Shown here: piece after piece, positions 7,469-14,476 of the stretch | Layout of the letters: every line of letters starts with the position of its first letter | Numbering within the stretch: the stretch's first letter is position 1 | Source: a virus | Reading direction: 5' to 3' (one strand) | Length of the DNA stretch: 25,172 bases | Virus record (IMG/VR): IMGVR_UViG_3300008459_000350 | Location: 1-25,172 of that record | Translations under genes and position numbers: made by a program | The notes under the pieces: model-generated | Databases searched by the model: none | Seen by the model: the letters and a program-made list of their open reading frames with translations, nothing else | Told to the model about the DNA's origin: nothing

Positions 7469-7842
7469 TTATAAGGTCCACCTACAATTAAGCAGTTCTT
7501 TCTAAGGCTGTCCCAAATAGGTTTAACAGATCCAGAATCCTTGATAATTTGATCTACATGGGATTTCTCAAGCACCTTATCATTGTTCCATTTGATTTGA
7601 CTAGGTTGCCAAAGAAGTGAAGATAATCCTCCTACAATAAGAATAAATAGAGCCACATTACTCATAGCTCCAATCTTAGGGAACCACTTGGCATTGCTAG
7701 CAGCACCAATAAATGTAGCAAGAGCAGCTAACAATAAAACTGTTCCAATAATTGTCCAGGTGAGGCTGTCTCCTCTTTCTGAAGCAAAATGAAAAGCTTG
7801 TTTCCATGTAGGTGATAATACCACCTTAGTTGAATCTAACAT
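7453..7842 (-). CDS. Small membrane protein with two predicted spans, 129 aa
   Basis: Two hydrophobic segments, at about residues 27-47 and 57-77, are joined by a short loop (NAKWFPKIG). They are flanked by a soluble N-terminus (MLDSTKVVLSPTWKQAFHF) and a polar C-terminal tail of about 50 residues with two cysteines (NCLIVGGPYNCYQK). A longer reading is open to 7893, but it would overlap a 24-residue gene ending at 7847. The ATG at 7842 lies 4 nt after that stop and gives a sensible N-terminus, so it is preferred. The topology would suit a class II holin or a holin antagonist. The function is not established. Confidence 0.65.
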   Translation of the reverse strand: MLDSTKVVLSPTWKQAFHFASERGDSLTWTIIGTVLLLAALATFIGAASNAKWFPKIGAMSNVALFILIVGGLSSLLWQPSQIKWNNDKVLEKSHVDQIIKDSGSVKPIWDSLRKNCLIVGGPYNCYQK

Positions 7843-7846
7843 TGGT

Positions 7847-7921
7847 TTATTTTTTTGGTTTAGTAGATGTAGGACGAGGTTTACCACAACCACATCCGTA
7901 TATAGCAGTATTTAATACCAT
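7847..7921 (-). CDS. 24-residue cysteine-containing peptide
   Basis: ATG at 7921, TAA at 7847-7849. The product starts MVLNTAIYGCGCGKPRP and ends in a Thr/Lys/Pro tail. It fits precisely between the stop of the 211-residue gene (7927, 5 nt gap) and the preferred start of the next membrane protein (7842, 4 nt gap). That fit and the CGCGK motif are the evidence for a real small gene. A short metal-binding or lipidated peptide is conceivable. An alternative is that it is only a leader for the downstream membrane protein. Confidence 0.45.
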   Translation of the reverse strand: MVLNTAIYGCGCGKPRPTSTKPKK

Positions 7922-7926
7922 AAACT

Positions 7927-8562
7927 TTACTTTTTAAGTTTTATTTTCCAATAAGACTGCACTCCATATATAATGTTACCGTCTCTATCAAATCCGGCAT
8001 TAGCTCCTATAATGTAGTCTTTCTTAGTTTTATATAATAAACCTGCATTAATTCCGTTTACAGGACTTCCTGCTACCCCAGATACTTGACCACCCGCATA
8101 AAGCTGTCTAACTTTTGGAGCAGGCTTAATAATTGTTTCTGTTATAATAGGATACTTAACATTGATTCTATAACCACGTTTAAGAAGCTGATTTTGACTA
8201 ACAGTATCTGTTACCTTTACATAGCCAATAGTATCAATTCTAACACTATCAGAATAAAGATTTGTAGCTAAAAATCTACCTACAACTTCTTGATACTGAG
8301 CAAGTAATCTACTATAGTTTGTATCAGGAATATAGTGATTAATAATTGTGTCACGTGAAACATCTATAGGAATAGTCTTAATTAACTGAGGTTTACTATA
8401 GATTGTAGAGTCTTTGATAATCCATGTTGTGTCACGGATCACCTTAACTTGTACATCACCAGAAGGCGTTGACTTACAGCTTTTTAATAGTAATGCAATA
8501 AGTAAACACAATACAACTAAGTTCAAAAAATTTTTCTGTATAAACTTAGATGTACTTTGCAT
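7927..8562 (-). CDS. Envelope protein with N-terminal signal/anchor, possible o-spanin-like partner, 211 aa
   Basis: From the ATG at 8562 the protein has a basic start (MQSTSKFIQKN), a hydrophobic segment at residues 12-26 and a cysteine at 29 in LLLKSCKST. This is near a lipobox but has Lys at -2, so lipidation is uncertain. A periplasmic region rich in Asp, Thr and Ile follows. The last 45 residues look like amphipathic beta-hairpins (YAGGQVSG, INAGLLYKTKKDYIIGANAGF, GVQSYWKIKL) with an outer-membrane flavour. A longer reading starts at 8610, but the ATG at 8562 fits better, overlapping the upstream gene by 17 bp. Topology and overlap recall Rz/Rz1-type spanin pairs; this is an inference. 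Confidence 0.65.
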   Translation of the reverse strand: MQSTSKFIQKNFLNLVVLCLLIALLLKSCKSTPSGDVQVKVIRDTTWIIKDSTIYSKPQLIKTIPIDVSRDTIINHYIPDTNYSRLLAQYQEVVGRFLATNLYSDSVRIDTIGYVKVTDTVSQNQLLKRGYRINVKYPIITETIIKPAPKVRQLYAGGQVSGVAGSPVNGINAGLLYKTKKDYIIGANAGFDRDGNIIYGVQSYWKIKLKK

Positions 8563-8848
8563 ACTTTTTCCTCTTTTCGTTAAGAATAAATTCTTTAGAA
8601 CTGTATACATGAGCTACTGGATTAACTGGGCTTTGTTCAGTGGGTTTTAAAAGAGATCTATTTAAGATGTCAATTTGCTTTTCTAAAGCATCAATCCTAG
8701 TTTTGTCAATATTAGACTGAGCTAAGAGCTGCTTTACATCATTTTTAAGTTCTTTGACGTCTTGCCAGATAACTGTTGCCAAAATAGTAACAACAGCTGG
8801 AAACAACCACGTCTTAATAGTTGCTACAGAGTCATTCTTTTGTTGCAT
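8546..8848 (-). CDS. Membrane-anchored coiled-coil protein, possible i-spanin, 100 aa
   Basis: One hydrophobic segment at about residues 13-29 (TWLFPAVVTILATVIW) is followed by a heptad-like stretch at about 30-66 (VKELKNDVKQLL, RIDALEKQIDILNRSLL) and a basic tail (NEKRKKYAKYI). A single N-terminal anchor with a periplasmic coiled coil is the layout of inner-membrane spanins and of some holin accessory proteins. It is the first gene of the minus-strand operon, next to the divergent promoter region, and its 3' end overlaps the following envelope-protein gene by 17 bp. The topology is clear; the spanin label rests on architecture and gene order only. Confidence 0.65.
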   Translation of the reverse strand: MQQKNDSVATIKTWLFPAVVTILATVIWQDVKELKNDVKQLLAQSNIDKTRIDALEKQIDILNRSLLKPTEQSPVNPVAHVYSSKEFILNEKRKKYAKYI

Positions 8849-8977
8849 TTCAAAAGAAAATTAGTTAATATATAAAAATTAGTTATAATCATAGTCCTTT
8901 GTAAACATAGTCTACAATATAATATAATATTTTTTGACCAAAAAACCCCTAATTTTACATTTAAACTTCTAAAAGTT
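8849..8977. promoter_or_regulatory. Divergent intergenic region with candidate promoters for both operons
   Basis: This 129-bp gap lies between the two divergent transcription units, is almost entirely A/T, and has no open frame. On the plus strand TTGTAA (8899-8904) is followed after 18 bp by TATAAT (8923-8928). On the minus strand TTGTAG (8917-8912) is followed after 18 bp by TATGAT (8893-8888). These are sigma-70-like matches in very AT-rich DNA, so chance matches are likely. The Bacteroidota consensus TAnnTTTG was not found here. That the region drives both operons follows from gene direction. Confidence 0.5.
8857..8885. repeat. Two 11-bp direct repeats just upstream of the minus-strand operon
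   Basis: AAAATTAGTTA occurs at 8857-8867 and again at 8875-8885, 18 bp apart start to start. They sit between the candidate minus-strand -10 element and the start codon at 8848. They could be an operator or merely AT-rich chance. Confidence 0.45.
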
Positions 8978-9478
8978 ATGAATCTAGAGACTTATGCAAC
9001 CAAGCTTGAAAGAAAGTTGGTAGAAGAATTCAAAGAAAAATTCCTAAGTAAAATAGGGTATGAGCCTATTGTAATAACAAAACCTGCAGTTAGCTCTGAA
9101 GGAAATATACCTATAATTTCCATGGAAGAGCTTGAAGAGATATTTGAACCATACCTTCCTGTAAAGAGAGGAAGAAAGCTATCCTTAAAAGACTCAGCTA
9201 GATACAGAGAACTAGTAGAACTTAGACAAATCTTCTGTGTACTAGCTAGAGAAATGAAATACACCCTGGTTGGAATTGGTACCTATCTAGGTAAAAGAGA
9301 CCATACAACAATCATCCATAGCATTAATAGTTTTAAAAACCTAGTGGAGCTAGATGAGCAAATTAAAAAGAAGTATTTATTAATTCTACATGATTTAAAA
9401 GAGAGATATAATGAGCCATCAATTATGGAGCGTATTAATCAGACACAATTTAAGTCCGAACCAGATCTATCTGCTTAG
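8978..9478 (+). CDS. DnaA domain IV-like DNA-binding protein (no AAA+ domain), 166 aa
   Basis: Residues about 74-145 match the C-terminal double-stranded DNA-binding domain of the replication initiator DnaA. RQIFCVLAREMKYTLVGIG is the helix-turn-helix lead-in and GKRDHTTIIHSI (105-116) is the DnaA signature (usual form GxRDHTTVxHA). The Walker A and B motifs of DnaA's ATPase are absent, and the protein is far shorter than DnaA. Residues 1-60 are helical and acidic, followed by a basic KRGRK patch at 63-67. As the first gene of the replication operon it probably binds DnaA-box-like sites in the phage origin or regulates the operon. Domain identity is strong; the role is inferred. Confidence 0.85.
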   Translation: MNLETYATKLERKLVEEFKEKFLSKIGYEPIVITKPAVSSEGNIPIISMEELEEIFEPYLPVKRGRKLSLKDSARYRELVELRQIFCVLAREMKYTLVGIGTYLGKRDHTTIIHSINSFKNLVELDEQIKKKYLLILHDLKERYNEPSIMERINQTQFKSEPDLSA

Positions 9479-9989
9479 TTGCTATAGAAGTAATATTAAA
9501 CCAACTAAAATTATTGACGAAAATTTAGAGAATTCAATATGTCAACAAAGACAACTAATTGATTCTCAAGGAAATCTAACAAACACCGGAGCTTTAATTT
9601 TAAATGAATTTGAAACATTCTTAACTAAGACTAAGAAAAAGGTAGCAACGGAAGTATTAGGTGCAGAGTCTTCTGATAAAATCAAAGAGTATAGAGAGAT
9701 TTTTCCCTCTAAAAGATTACCATCAGGTCAACTGGCTAGACAGTCTACTGAAGAACTAAAGCAGAAGTTTATCTGGTTCTTTAAAACCTACCCTGAGTAT
9801 GACTGGGATTTGGTCCTAGATGCTGCAGATTACTATAATGCAGTGTTTGAAAAGAAAGGATATATGTACATGGTAACTTCTTCCTATTTTATAAAGAAGA
9901 CAGACCCAATAACAAAAGAGGTAAGTTCAAAGCTTGCCGACTACTGTCAGGAAATACTTGACAACCCAAAAATTTTGGATAGTTTATAA
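9411..9989 (+). CDS. Putative replication initiation/helicase-loading protein, 192 aa
   Basis: The start at 9411 lies 68 bp inside the preceding DnaA-like gene, and the N-terminus (SVLIRHNLSPNQIYLLSC) looks like genuine winged-helix-type coding sequence rather than read-through. Residues about 7-70 could form a small wHTH (QQRQLIDSQGNLTNTGALIL at its end). A basic, polar linker follows. The C-terminal part (ELKQKFIWFFKTYPEYDWD and YMYMVTSSYFIKK) looks helical and contains many aromatic residues. Its position between a DnaA-like protein and a DnaB-like helicase is where phages commonly encode helicase loaders or replisome organisers. No ATPase motif is present. The function is inferred from context. 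Confidence 0.6.
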   Translation: MSHQLWSVLIRHNLSPNQIYLLSCYRSNIKPTKIIDENLENSICQQRQLIDSQGNLTNTGALILNEFETFLTKTKKKVATEVLGAESSDKIKEYREIFPSKRLPSGQLARQSTEELKQKFIWFFKTYPEYDWDLVLDAADYYNAVFEKKGYMYMVTSSYFIKKTDPITKEVSSKLADYCQEILDNPKILDSL

Positions 9990-10050
9990 ACAAAAATTTG
10001 GTTTTTTACACAATCATGCTTATTTTTACAGACTCAAAACACAAAAACAA

Positions 10051-11088
10051 ATGTCACAACCAAGGTTATTCAATGGGAAAACCTACGTAGAAGTGTTAGA
10101 GGAAGGTCTTCAGTACGTAAAAGATAGACGTACTGGAAAGATCAAATCCTTTAAACTTCCTTGGATAGGTTTAAATAAGGTGGGGGTTGGAGGACTGGAA
10201 TGGGGGTCAATGCTTACTATTGGTGCAAGACCTGGGGCTGGTAAGACAATGTTTGTCAGTCAAATTCTAAGAGAATCTAAAATTCTAAACCCAACACAAG
10301 AGTTTAACATACTTGAGTTTCAGTTTGAGATGGCTCCAAAGCAAACAGCTTCGAGAGACTTTGCTGCACAAACTGGATTAGACTATAACGTTATATTAAG
10401 TACAGACTTTGAAGTGTCTGAGTTTGCAATGAACGTTATAAATAACTATGTAAACGACTGCAAAAATTTACAGAATCAAGGTGTAGTAAGAGTTCAGATA
10501 AATGAACCACTGTCTTACAAAGACATTGAAAAAGCAGTGTACCATTACTACAATGTTCTAGGAGGTAAGCCTCTTATTATTACAATTGACCATAGCTGGC
10601 TAATTAAGAAAGACAAAGAGGACAGAGAAAAAATCAATACTCTGTACAACACTACAGAGATGTTGATGCAGCTTAAAAATAAGCTACCTGTTATTATTGT
10701 AATGATCACTCAGCTAAACAGAAGTATTGACGAGCCTCATAGAAAAACTCCAGGTAGTATTTCTAACTTCCCAACTAGTTCAGATATTTTTGGTGGTGAT
10801 GCCTTGATGCAAGGATCAGATATGGTGCTAATACTAAATAGACCATATAAGTCAGATATTCCCGTATATGGACCAAAAGAATATATATGTGGAAAGGAAG
10901 ACTGTTTTGTACATGTAATTAAAACCAGAAATAGTTCAGATGATAATAATCTTCTGTTTATGAAGTTTGACTTTGGTAAACAAAAGTTACAAGAAGTACC
11001 TGAACCAGCTGCAAACAATCCATCTGGAAACTATCAAAGAAGAAGTAGAAGAAATTCTGCTGCACCAGATGCAGGACTAGAGCTTTAA
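10051..11088 (+). CDS. DnaB-type replicative helicase, RecA-like core only, 345 aa
   Basis: This SF4 helicase unwinds DNA 5'-3' at the phage fork. Walker A is GARPGAGKT (58-66). Walker B is in KPLIITIDHSW, with later conserved blocks VIVMITQLNRS, DIFGGDALMQGSDMVLILNRP and HVIKTRNSSDDN (arginine-finger region). The N-terminal primase-interacting domain of bacterial DnaB is largely missing: only about 50 residues precede the core, so it is shorter than cellular DnaB (about 450 aa). The frame is open upstream to 9934, but the ATG at 10051 gives the expected N-terminus and avoids overlap. The tail is Ser/Arg/Asn-rich and probably disordered. It is flanked by a putative loader and the recombination genes. 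Confidence 0.88.
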   Translation: MSQPRLFNGKTYVEVLEEGLQYVKDRRTGKIKSFKLPWIGLNKVGVGGLEWGSMLTIGARPGAGKTMFVSQILRESKILNPTQEFNILEFQFEMAPKQTASRDFAAQTGLDYNVILSTDFEVSEFAMNVINNYVNDCKNLQNQGVVRVQINEPLSYKDIEKAVYHYYNVLGGKPLIITIDHSWLIKKDKEDREKINTLYNTTEMLMQLKNKLPVIIVMITQLNRSIDEPHRKTPGSISNFPTSSDIFGGDALMQGSDMVLILNRPYKSDIPVYGPKEYICGKEDCFVHVIKTRNSSDDNNLLFMKFDFGKQKLQEVPEPAANNPSGNYQRRSRRNSAAPDAGLEL

Positions 11089-11124
11089 TTAAACAATATA
11101 CATTAACAATTAAAACAGAGTAAC

Positions 11125-11703
11125 ATGTCTATTATGCACAGCATGAGTGATGAAGAACGTGCTAGGTACAAAGCTCAGAAACTCAAAGAAATGAGGGATT
11201 ACAACCACTCATTAATTGAAGATTTGGGTATTTCACCTTACGACTTCAACATGAAGAGTCAATTTTATGACGAACAGAGAAGACTGGTGGTTGGGATCTT
11301 TCCATCAGAATTTAAAAAAAGTAAAGGTTTTTACTTTGAGTTAATCGACAAAGACTTAAAACCAATAGATCCAGAAAGAAAAGTCTATCGTATACCACTG
11401 AATGATTCATTTGATGAAGAGTATGAACTAAACGCTAAAGGTTCATATCTTGTTCCAATTGAAGAGTTAAGAGTGGTAAACAGATCTTCTGTTGCAATCA
11501 GTAAATATTCTGCAGTTGCCGAAGGTCCTGATGATGATTTTAAACTAACAGCTCAAGCTAGAATGAGTGTTCCTAAAGCCCCAGCTCCTATGGAAGATGC
11601 TCCATATGCAGATATGACAATTAGGGATTATTTTGCTATTCATACTGGTAAGCCTGTTAGTACAAAAACCTGGTTAAACGACCTTATCAGAACCTATAAA
11701 TAA
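11125..11703 (+). CDS. Conserved phage hypothetical protein in replication operon, 192 aa
   Basis: Residues 1-35 are a charged helix (SDEERARYKAQKLKEMRDY). The middle is beta-rich (RRLVVGIFPSEF, GFYFELIDKDLKPID). Then comes an acidic, proline-containing linker, and the C-terminus reads DMTIRDYFAIHTGKPVSTKTW, a compact helical end that I associate with Bacteroidota phage proteins of unknown role. It sits between helicase and Sak4-like ATPase, 6 nt before the latter, so a replication or recombination accessory role is likely from context. No catalytic motif is visible. Confidence 0.7.
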   Translation: MSIMHSMSDEERARYKAQKLKEMRDYNHSLIEDLGISPYDFNMKSQFYDEQRRLVVGIFPSEFKKSKGFYFELIDKDLKPIDPERKVYRIPLNDSFDEEYELNAKGSYLVPIEELRVVNRSSVAISKYSAVAEGPDDDFKLTAQARMSVPKAPAPMEDAPYADMTIRDYFAIHTGKPVSTKTWLNDLIRTYK

Positions 11704-11709
11704 TCTATT

Positions 11710-12393
11710 ATGGCACAAGGAATATTAATTATTGCAGAGTCAGGTGCTGGTAAGTCTACTAGTATCTCGACGTTAAACCCTAAAGAGACGTTTATTATTA
11801 ATATAGCTAACAAGTCTTTGCCATTTAAAGGATGGAAAAAGAAGTATACAATATGGAGTAAGGATAATCCTACTGGTAATGTATATGATAAATCAAATCC
11901 TGAAAGTATTGAAGCTTGTCTTAAGTATATTAATGACAAACGTCCAGAAATTAAAAACGTAGTCGTTGATGACTTCCAATATATGAGTTCATTTGAGTTC
12001 TTTGATAAAGCTGGAGAAAAAGGCTATGAGAAGTTCACTCAAATTGGTGCTCATTTAGCTAGGATAAGTCGGATGCCCAAAGACATGAGAGAAGACTTAT
12101 TAGTATTCTTTCTCACTCATGCAGAAGAGTCAACAGATATGGAAGGTAAACGGAAATTTAAGGCAAAAACAATTGGAAAAATGGTTGACGAAAAACTAAC
12201 TCTGGAAGGATTATTTTCCATAGTTTTGTTTGGGAAAGCCAAGAAGGATAAGGAAGGAAACATCAGGTATGTATTTGAAACCCAAACTAATGGTGAAAAT
12301 ACTTGCAAGTCTCCAAAAGATATGTTTCCCACTTTTGAAATTCCAAATGATTTAAACCTTGTAGCATCTGCTATTAGAGATTACGAAAATTAA
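11710..12393 (+). CDS. Sak4-like RecA-fold ATPase (single-strand annealing/recombination), 227 aa
   Basis: The Walker A motif AESGAGKST lies at residues 9-17, right at the N-terminus, and Walker B is NVVVDDFQYM (83-92), with a later beta strand DLLVFFLTHAEE that fits the sensor region. A single compact RecA-like domain of about 230 residues starting with Walker A is typical of the phage Sak4 family of ATPases, which act with SSB in recombination and replication. An SSB-like protein is the next gene and a PD-(D/E)XK exonuclease is further along, which supports this. ATP binding is certain from sequence. The Sak4 assignment is by architecture and context; other phage AAA NTPases of this size are possible. 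Confidence 0.78.
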   Translation: MAQGILIIAESGAGKSTSISTLNPKETFIINIANKSLPFKGWKKKYTIWSKDNPTGNVYDKSNPESIEACLKYINDKRPEIKNVVVDDFQYMSSFEFFDKAGEKGYEKFTQIGAHLARISRMPKDMREDLLVFFLTHAEESTDMEGKRKFKAKTIGKMVDEKLTLEGLFSIVLFGKAKKDKEGNIRYVFETQTNGENTCKSPKDMFPTFEIPNDLNLVASAIRDYEN

Positions 12394-12418
12394 TTTTAAC
12401 TATTAAATATTAAACAAC

Positions 12419-13039
12419 ATGTTCAACACAGAAGGTCAAGACGTAAAACAAAATTCAAGTGTTTCAAGAAACTTTGAACCCGGAGTAGTTTATGCTCACA
12501 TTTTTAGTGGCAATGTACGTACATCAAAAACAGGTAAGAAATCTCTAGAATTAGTTCTAGAAGGACCAGCTCTTACAAATTTTGAGGGATGGGCAATTGA
12601 CAGAGAAAACCCAGAAGGACCTAAGTATAAAGGTCAGATGGCTAGAGTGAGTGCTACTATCTATACAAGTGATTTTAATAGTGACGACATTAATAAAAAT
12701 GAGATCCTGTACAAACTGCTTGTAATTGCTGATCAACTAGGTCTTAGAAAGAAAGTAGATGCTTTATCTAAGGATGCTAGTATCAAGACAATTGAAGACT
12801 GGGTAGTAAAAGCTATTGACATTTTGAAAGATAATGACCTGTATTTTTTCCTAGCAGGAAAAGAAGATGAGTATAATGGAAAGATTATTGTAAGACTCTC
12901 TCTCCCTAAGTTTAAGTTTTGTTCTGCTGACGAAACTAAACTAAACAAGTTTGATAAGTCTAACAAATATCACTACGCTCCTTATACCAACAAAACAGTT
13001 GGTGGTTTTGAACCAGCAAACAACGACTTTAATTTGTAA
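12419..13039 (+). CDS. Putative phage single-stranded DNA-binding protein, 206 aa
   Basis: After a short polar N-terminus, the segment FEPGVVYAHIFSGNVRTSKTGKKSLELVLEG resembles the first strands of an OB fold. Helical and further beta segments follow (LYFFLAGKEDEYNGKIIVRL), and an aromatic/acidic tail (FEPANNDFNL) recalls the C-terminal interaction tail of SSB and T7 gp2.5-type proteins. It follows the Sak4-like ATPase by 25 nt and precedes a G/C-rich hairpin terminator. Position and fold pattern make a ssDNA-binding role likely, but no motif is diagnostic. The translated length (206) is in the range of phage SSBs. Confidence 0.6.
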   Translation: MFNTEGQDVKQNSSVSRNFEPGVVYAHIFSGNVRTSKTGKKSLELVLEGPALTNFEGWAIDRENPEGPKYKGQMARVSATIYTSDFNSDDINKNEILYKLLVIADQLGLRKKVDALSKDASIKTIEDWVVKAIDILKDNDLYFFLAGKEDEYNGKIIVRLSLPKFKFCSADETKLNKFDKSNKYHYAPYTNKTVGGFEPANNDFNL

Positions 13040-13066
13040 TACAATCCTCTTGTAGCATAACATAAC

Positions 13067-13100
13067 GGGGGATTGTGTCTACTTTCCCCCTTTTCTTTTT
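13067..13100 (+). terminator. Intrinsic terminator after the SSB-like gene
   Basis: GGGGGA (13067-13072) pairs with TCCCCC (13085-13090) around a 12-nt loop, followed directly by the T-rich run TTTTCTTTTT (13091-13100). It lies 27 nt after the SSB-like stop and ends 13 nt before the primase start, so some read-through or a new promoter must serve the primase. Confidence 0.7.
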
Positions 13101-13113
13101 AACTCCAAGTAAA

Positions 13114-14097
13114 ATGTTTAAGACAAAGAACTTAGTACATAATGTAAAAAATGTACCTGCATCTTGGATATTTGAGAATTTTTGTAAACTACGAGAGAAA
13201 CTCACTGGACAAGATGTAAAAATTAAAAGTCTTTTTAATCCTAAAGAACGTACAGCAAGCATGTGCATTTATTTTGATGCAAATGCTAAGGTGTATAAGT
13301 ATAAAGACTTTTCTTCAGGTAAAGGTGGATCTGCTATTGATCTTGTAAAGGAACTAAACAGCCTTAAATTTCATGAAGCATCCCGCCTAATTATTGAAAA
13401 ATACAACGACTATATACTTCATAATAATGGAGGATATGATGTAAAAGAGTTTAAACAGTCTTCTAAGTACAAAGTTAAAAACTATCAAGTTAGACCTTGG
13501 TCAACACAGGATCAATATTTCTGGACCCAGTTTAATATTGGTAGTAAACTTTTAGAAGAACACAATGTAAAAGCTTTAGAACACTATGTCCTAGAAAAAG
13601 AAGTGGATGGTCAAGTTGCCTCTTTAAAAATAAGAGGTAGTTATTTATATGGTTATTTTCAACAAGATGGAACCCTGTACAAAGTTTATCAGCCCAAAAC
13701 TTTAGATAAGAAGTTTATAAAAGTTGGTAACTATATACAAGGTGAGGAACAACTTCATAACCAAGATTATCTCTTGATAACATCTAGTTTAAAAGATGTT
13801 ATGTCTGTAAAGTCTCTGAAGCTTAAAATAGATGTAATTGCTCCAGATAGTGAGAACACTATGATAAGATCAGAAGTAATGGAAGACTTACAGAAAAGAT
13901 TTAAGAAGATTATAGTCATGTTTGATAATGACGACGCTGGTATAGCATCTATGCAGAAATATAAAGAACGCTATCCTTTTATAGAGACGGCTGTACTTTT
14001 TATGAGTAAGGATGTATCTGACAGTATAAAAGATTTTGGAGCTAAGGAAGTTCGTAGTAGATTAGTACCCATACTAAACAATAAGATAAATGCCTAA
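13114..14097 (+). CDS. Divergent DnaG-type primase (TOPRIM), 327 aa
   Basis: Residues 38-80 follow the layout of the DnaG N-terminal domain (SLFNPKERTASMCIYF, then YKYKDFSSGKGGSAIDLV) but lack the zinc-binding Cys/His set. The TOPRIM part is at about 218-305: YLLITSSLKDVMSV (219-232), DVIAPDSEN (240-248) and IIVMFDNDDAG (266-276), the last giving the D-x-D pair at 271 and 273. The usual TOPRIM glutamate position in the first strand is filled by Ser/Thr. An upstream ATG at 13075 would put the start within the terminator hairpin; the ATG at 13114 is preferred. It should make RNA primers for the family B polymerase. It overlaps the HNH gene by 8 bp. Confidence 0.82.
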   Translation: MFKTKNLVHNVKNVPASWIFENFCKLREKLTGQDVKIKSLFNPKERTASMCIYFDANAKVYKYKDFSSGKGGSAIDLVKELNSLKFHEASRLIIEKYNDYILHNNGGYDVKEFKQSSKYKVKNYQVRPWSTQDQYFWTQFNIGSKLLEEHNVKALEHYVLEKEVDGQVASLKIRGSYLYGYFQQDGTLYKVYQPKTLDKKFIKVGNYIQGEEQLHNQDYLLITSSLKDVMSVKSLKLKIDVIAPDSENTMIRSEVMEDLQKRFKKIIVMFDNDDAGIASMQKYKERYPFIETAVLFMSKDVSDSIKDFGAKEVRSRLVPILNNKINA

Positions 14098-14476
14098 AAG
14101 AAAAAAAGTAATCAGAGCTGTCAGAACCAGAAATGCTGGTACAATGACTGAGTCTGCTTTTTGGTCTTTTATTAGAAGTGCACTTAGACAAAAGTCTAGA
14201 TGGTGGAAACCTATTACACAGTGTAAACAAAAGTCTAGAAGAACTTATAAGGGTCCAAACAAAAGACAAAAGTTTGAATACCAGTGTAATGAATGTAAGA
14301 ACTGGTTTCCTGAAAAGAAGATTAACGTTGATCATATAAAGCCAGCAGGTACACTAAGATCTGCTAATGATCTTCCAGGGTTTGTAGAACGTTTATTTTG
14401 TGAAGCTGACAACTTACAAGTGCTTTGTAGCAGCTGTCATGATGTTAAAACAAAAGCAGAAAAATATGGAAAATAG
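14090..14476 (+). CDS. HNH endonuclease, 128 aa
   Basis: The N-terminal 65 residues are strongly basic (MPKRKKVIRAVRTRNAGT, then RQKSRWWK). The HNH core follows: Cys66-x-x-Cys69 in QCNECKNW, the catalytic DH pair at 81-82 in INVDHIKPAG, the central Asn108 in EADNLQVLC, and Cys113-x-x-Cys116-His117 in LCSSCHD, which gives a four-cysteine structural zinc site. It cleaves DNA in a metal-dependent way. It may be a homing-type enzyme or a phage recombination or repair nuclease. It overlaps the primase by 8 bp and ThyX by 11 bp, so it is integrated in the operon rather than recently inserted as a free-standing element. Confidence 0.87.
   Translation: MPKRKKVIRAVRTRNAGTMTESAFWSFIRSALRQKSRWWKPITQCKQKSRRTYKGPNKRQKFEYQCNECKNWFPEKKINVDHIKPAGTLRSANDLPGFVERLFCEADNLQVLCSSCHDVKTKAEKYGK

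Noticed and set aside
7161-7505. Plus-strand open frame of 114 codons
   Set aside because: It is antisense to two membrane-protein genes in a minus-strand operon and has no recognisable features.
7843-7893. Upstream start for the 129-residue membrane protein
   Set aside because: It overlaps the 24-residue frame that fits the gap exactly. The ATG at 7842 sits 4 nt after that stop.
9934-10050. 39 extra N-terminal residues on the DnaB-like helicase
   Set aside because: They would overlap the previous gene by 56 bp and read as non-coding-like sequence. The ATG at 10051 gives a normal N-terminus.
13075-13113. Upstream start for the primase
   Set aside because: It lies inside the terminator loop and stem, and the added residues have no similarity to a primase N-terminus.
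14090-14476. HNH gene as part of an intron or inserted mobile element
   Set aside because: It overlaps both neighbours in frame-consistent fashion, and the flanking genes are intact, so no insertion boundaries are visible.
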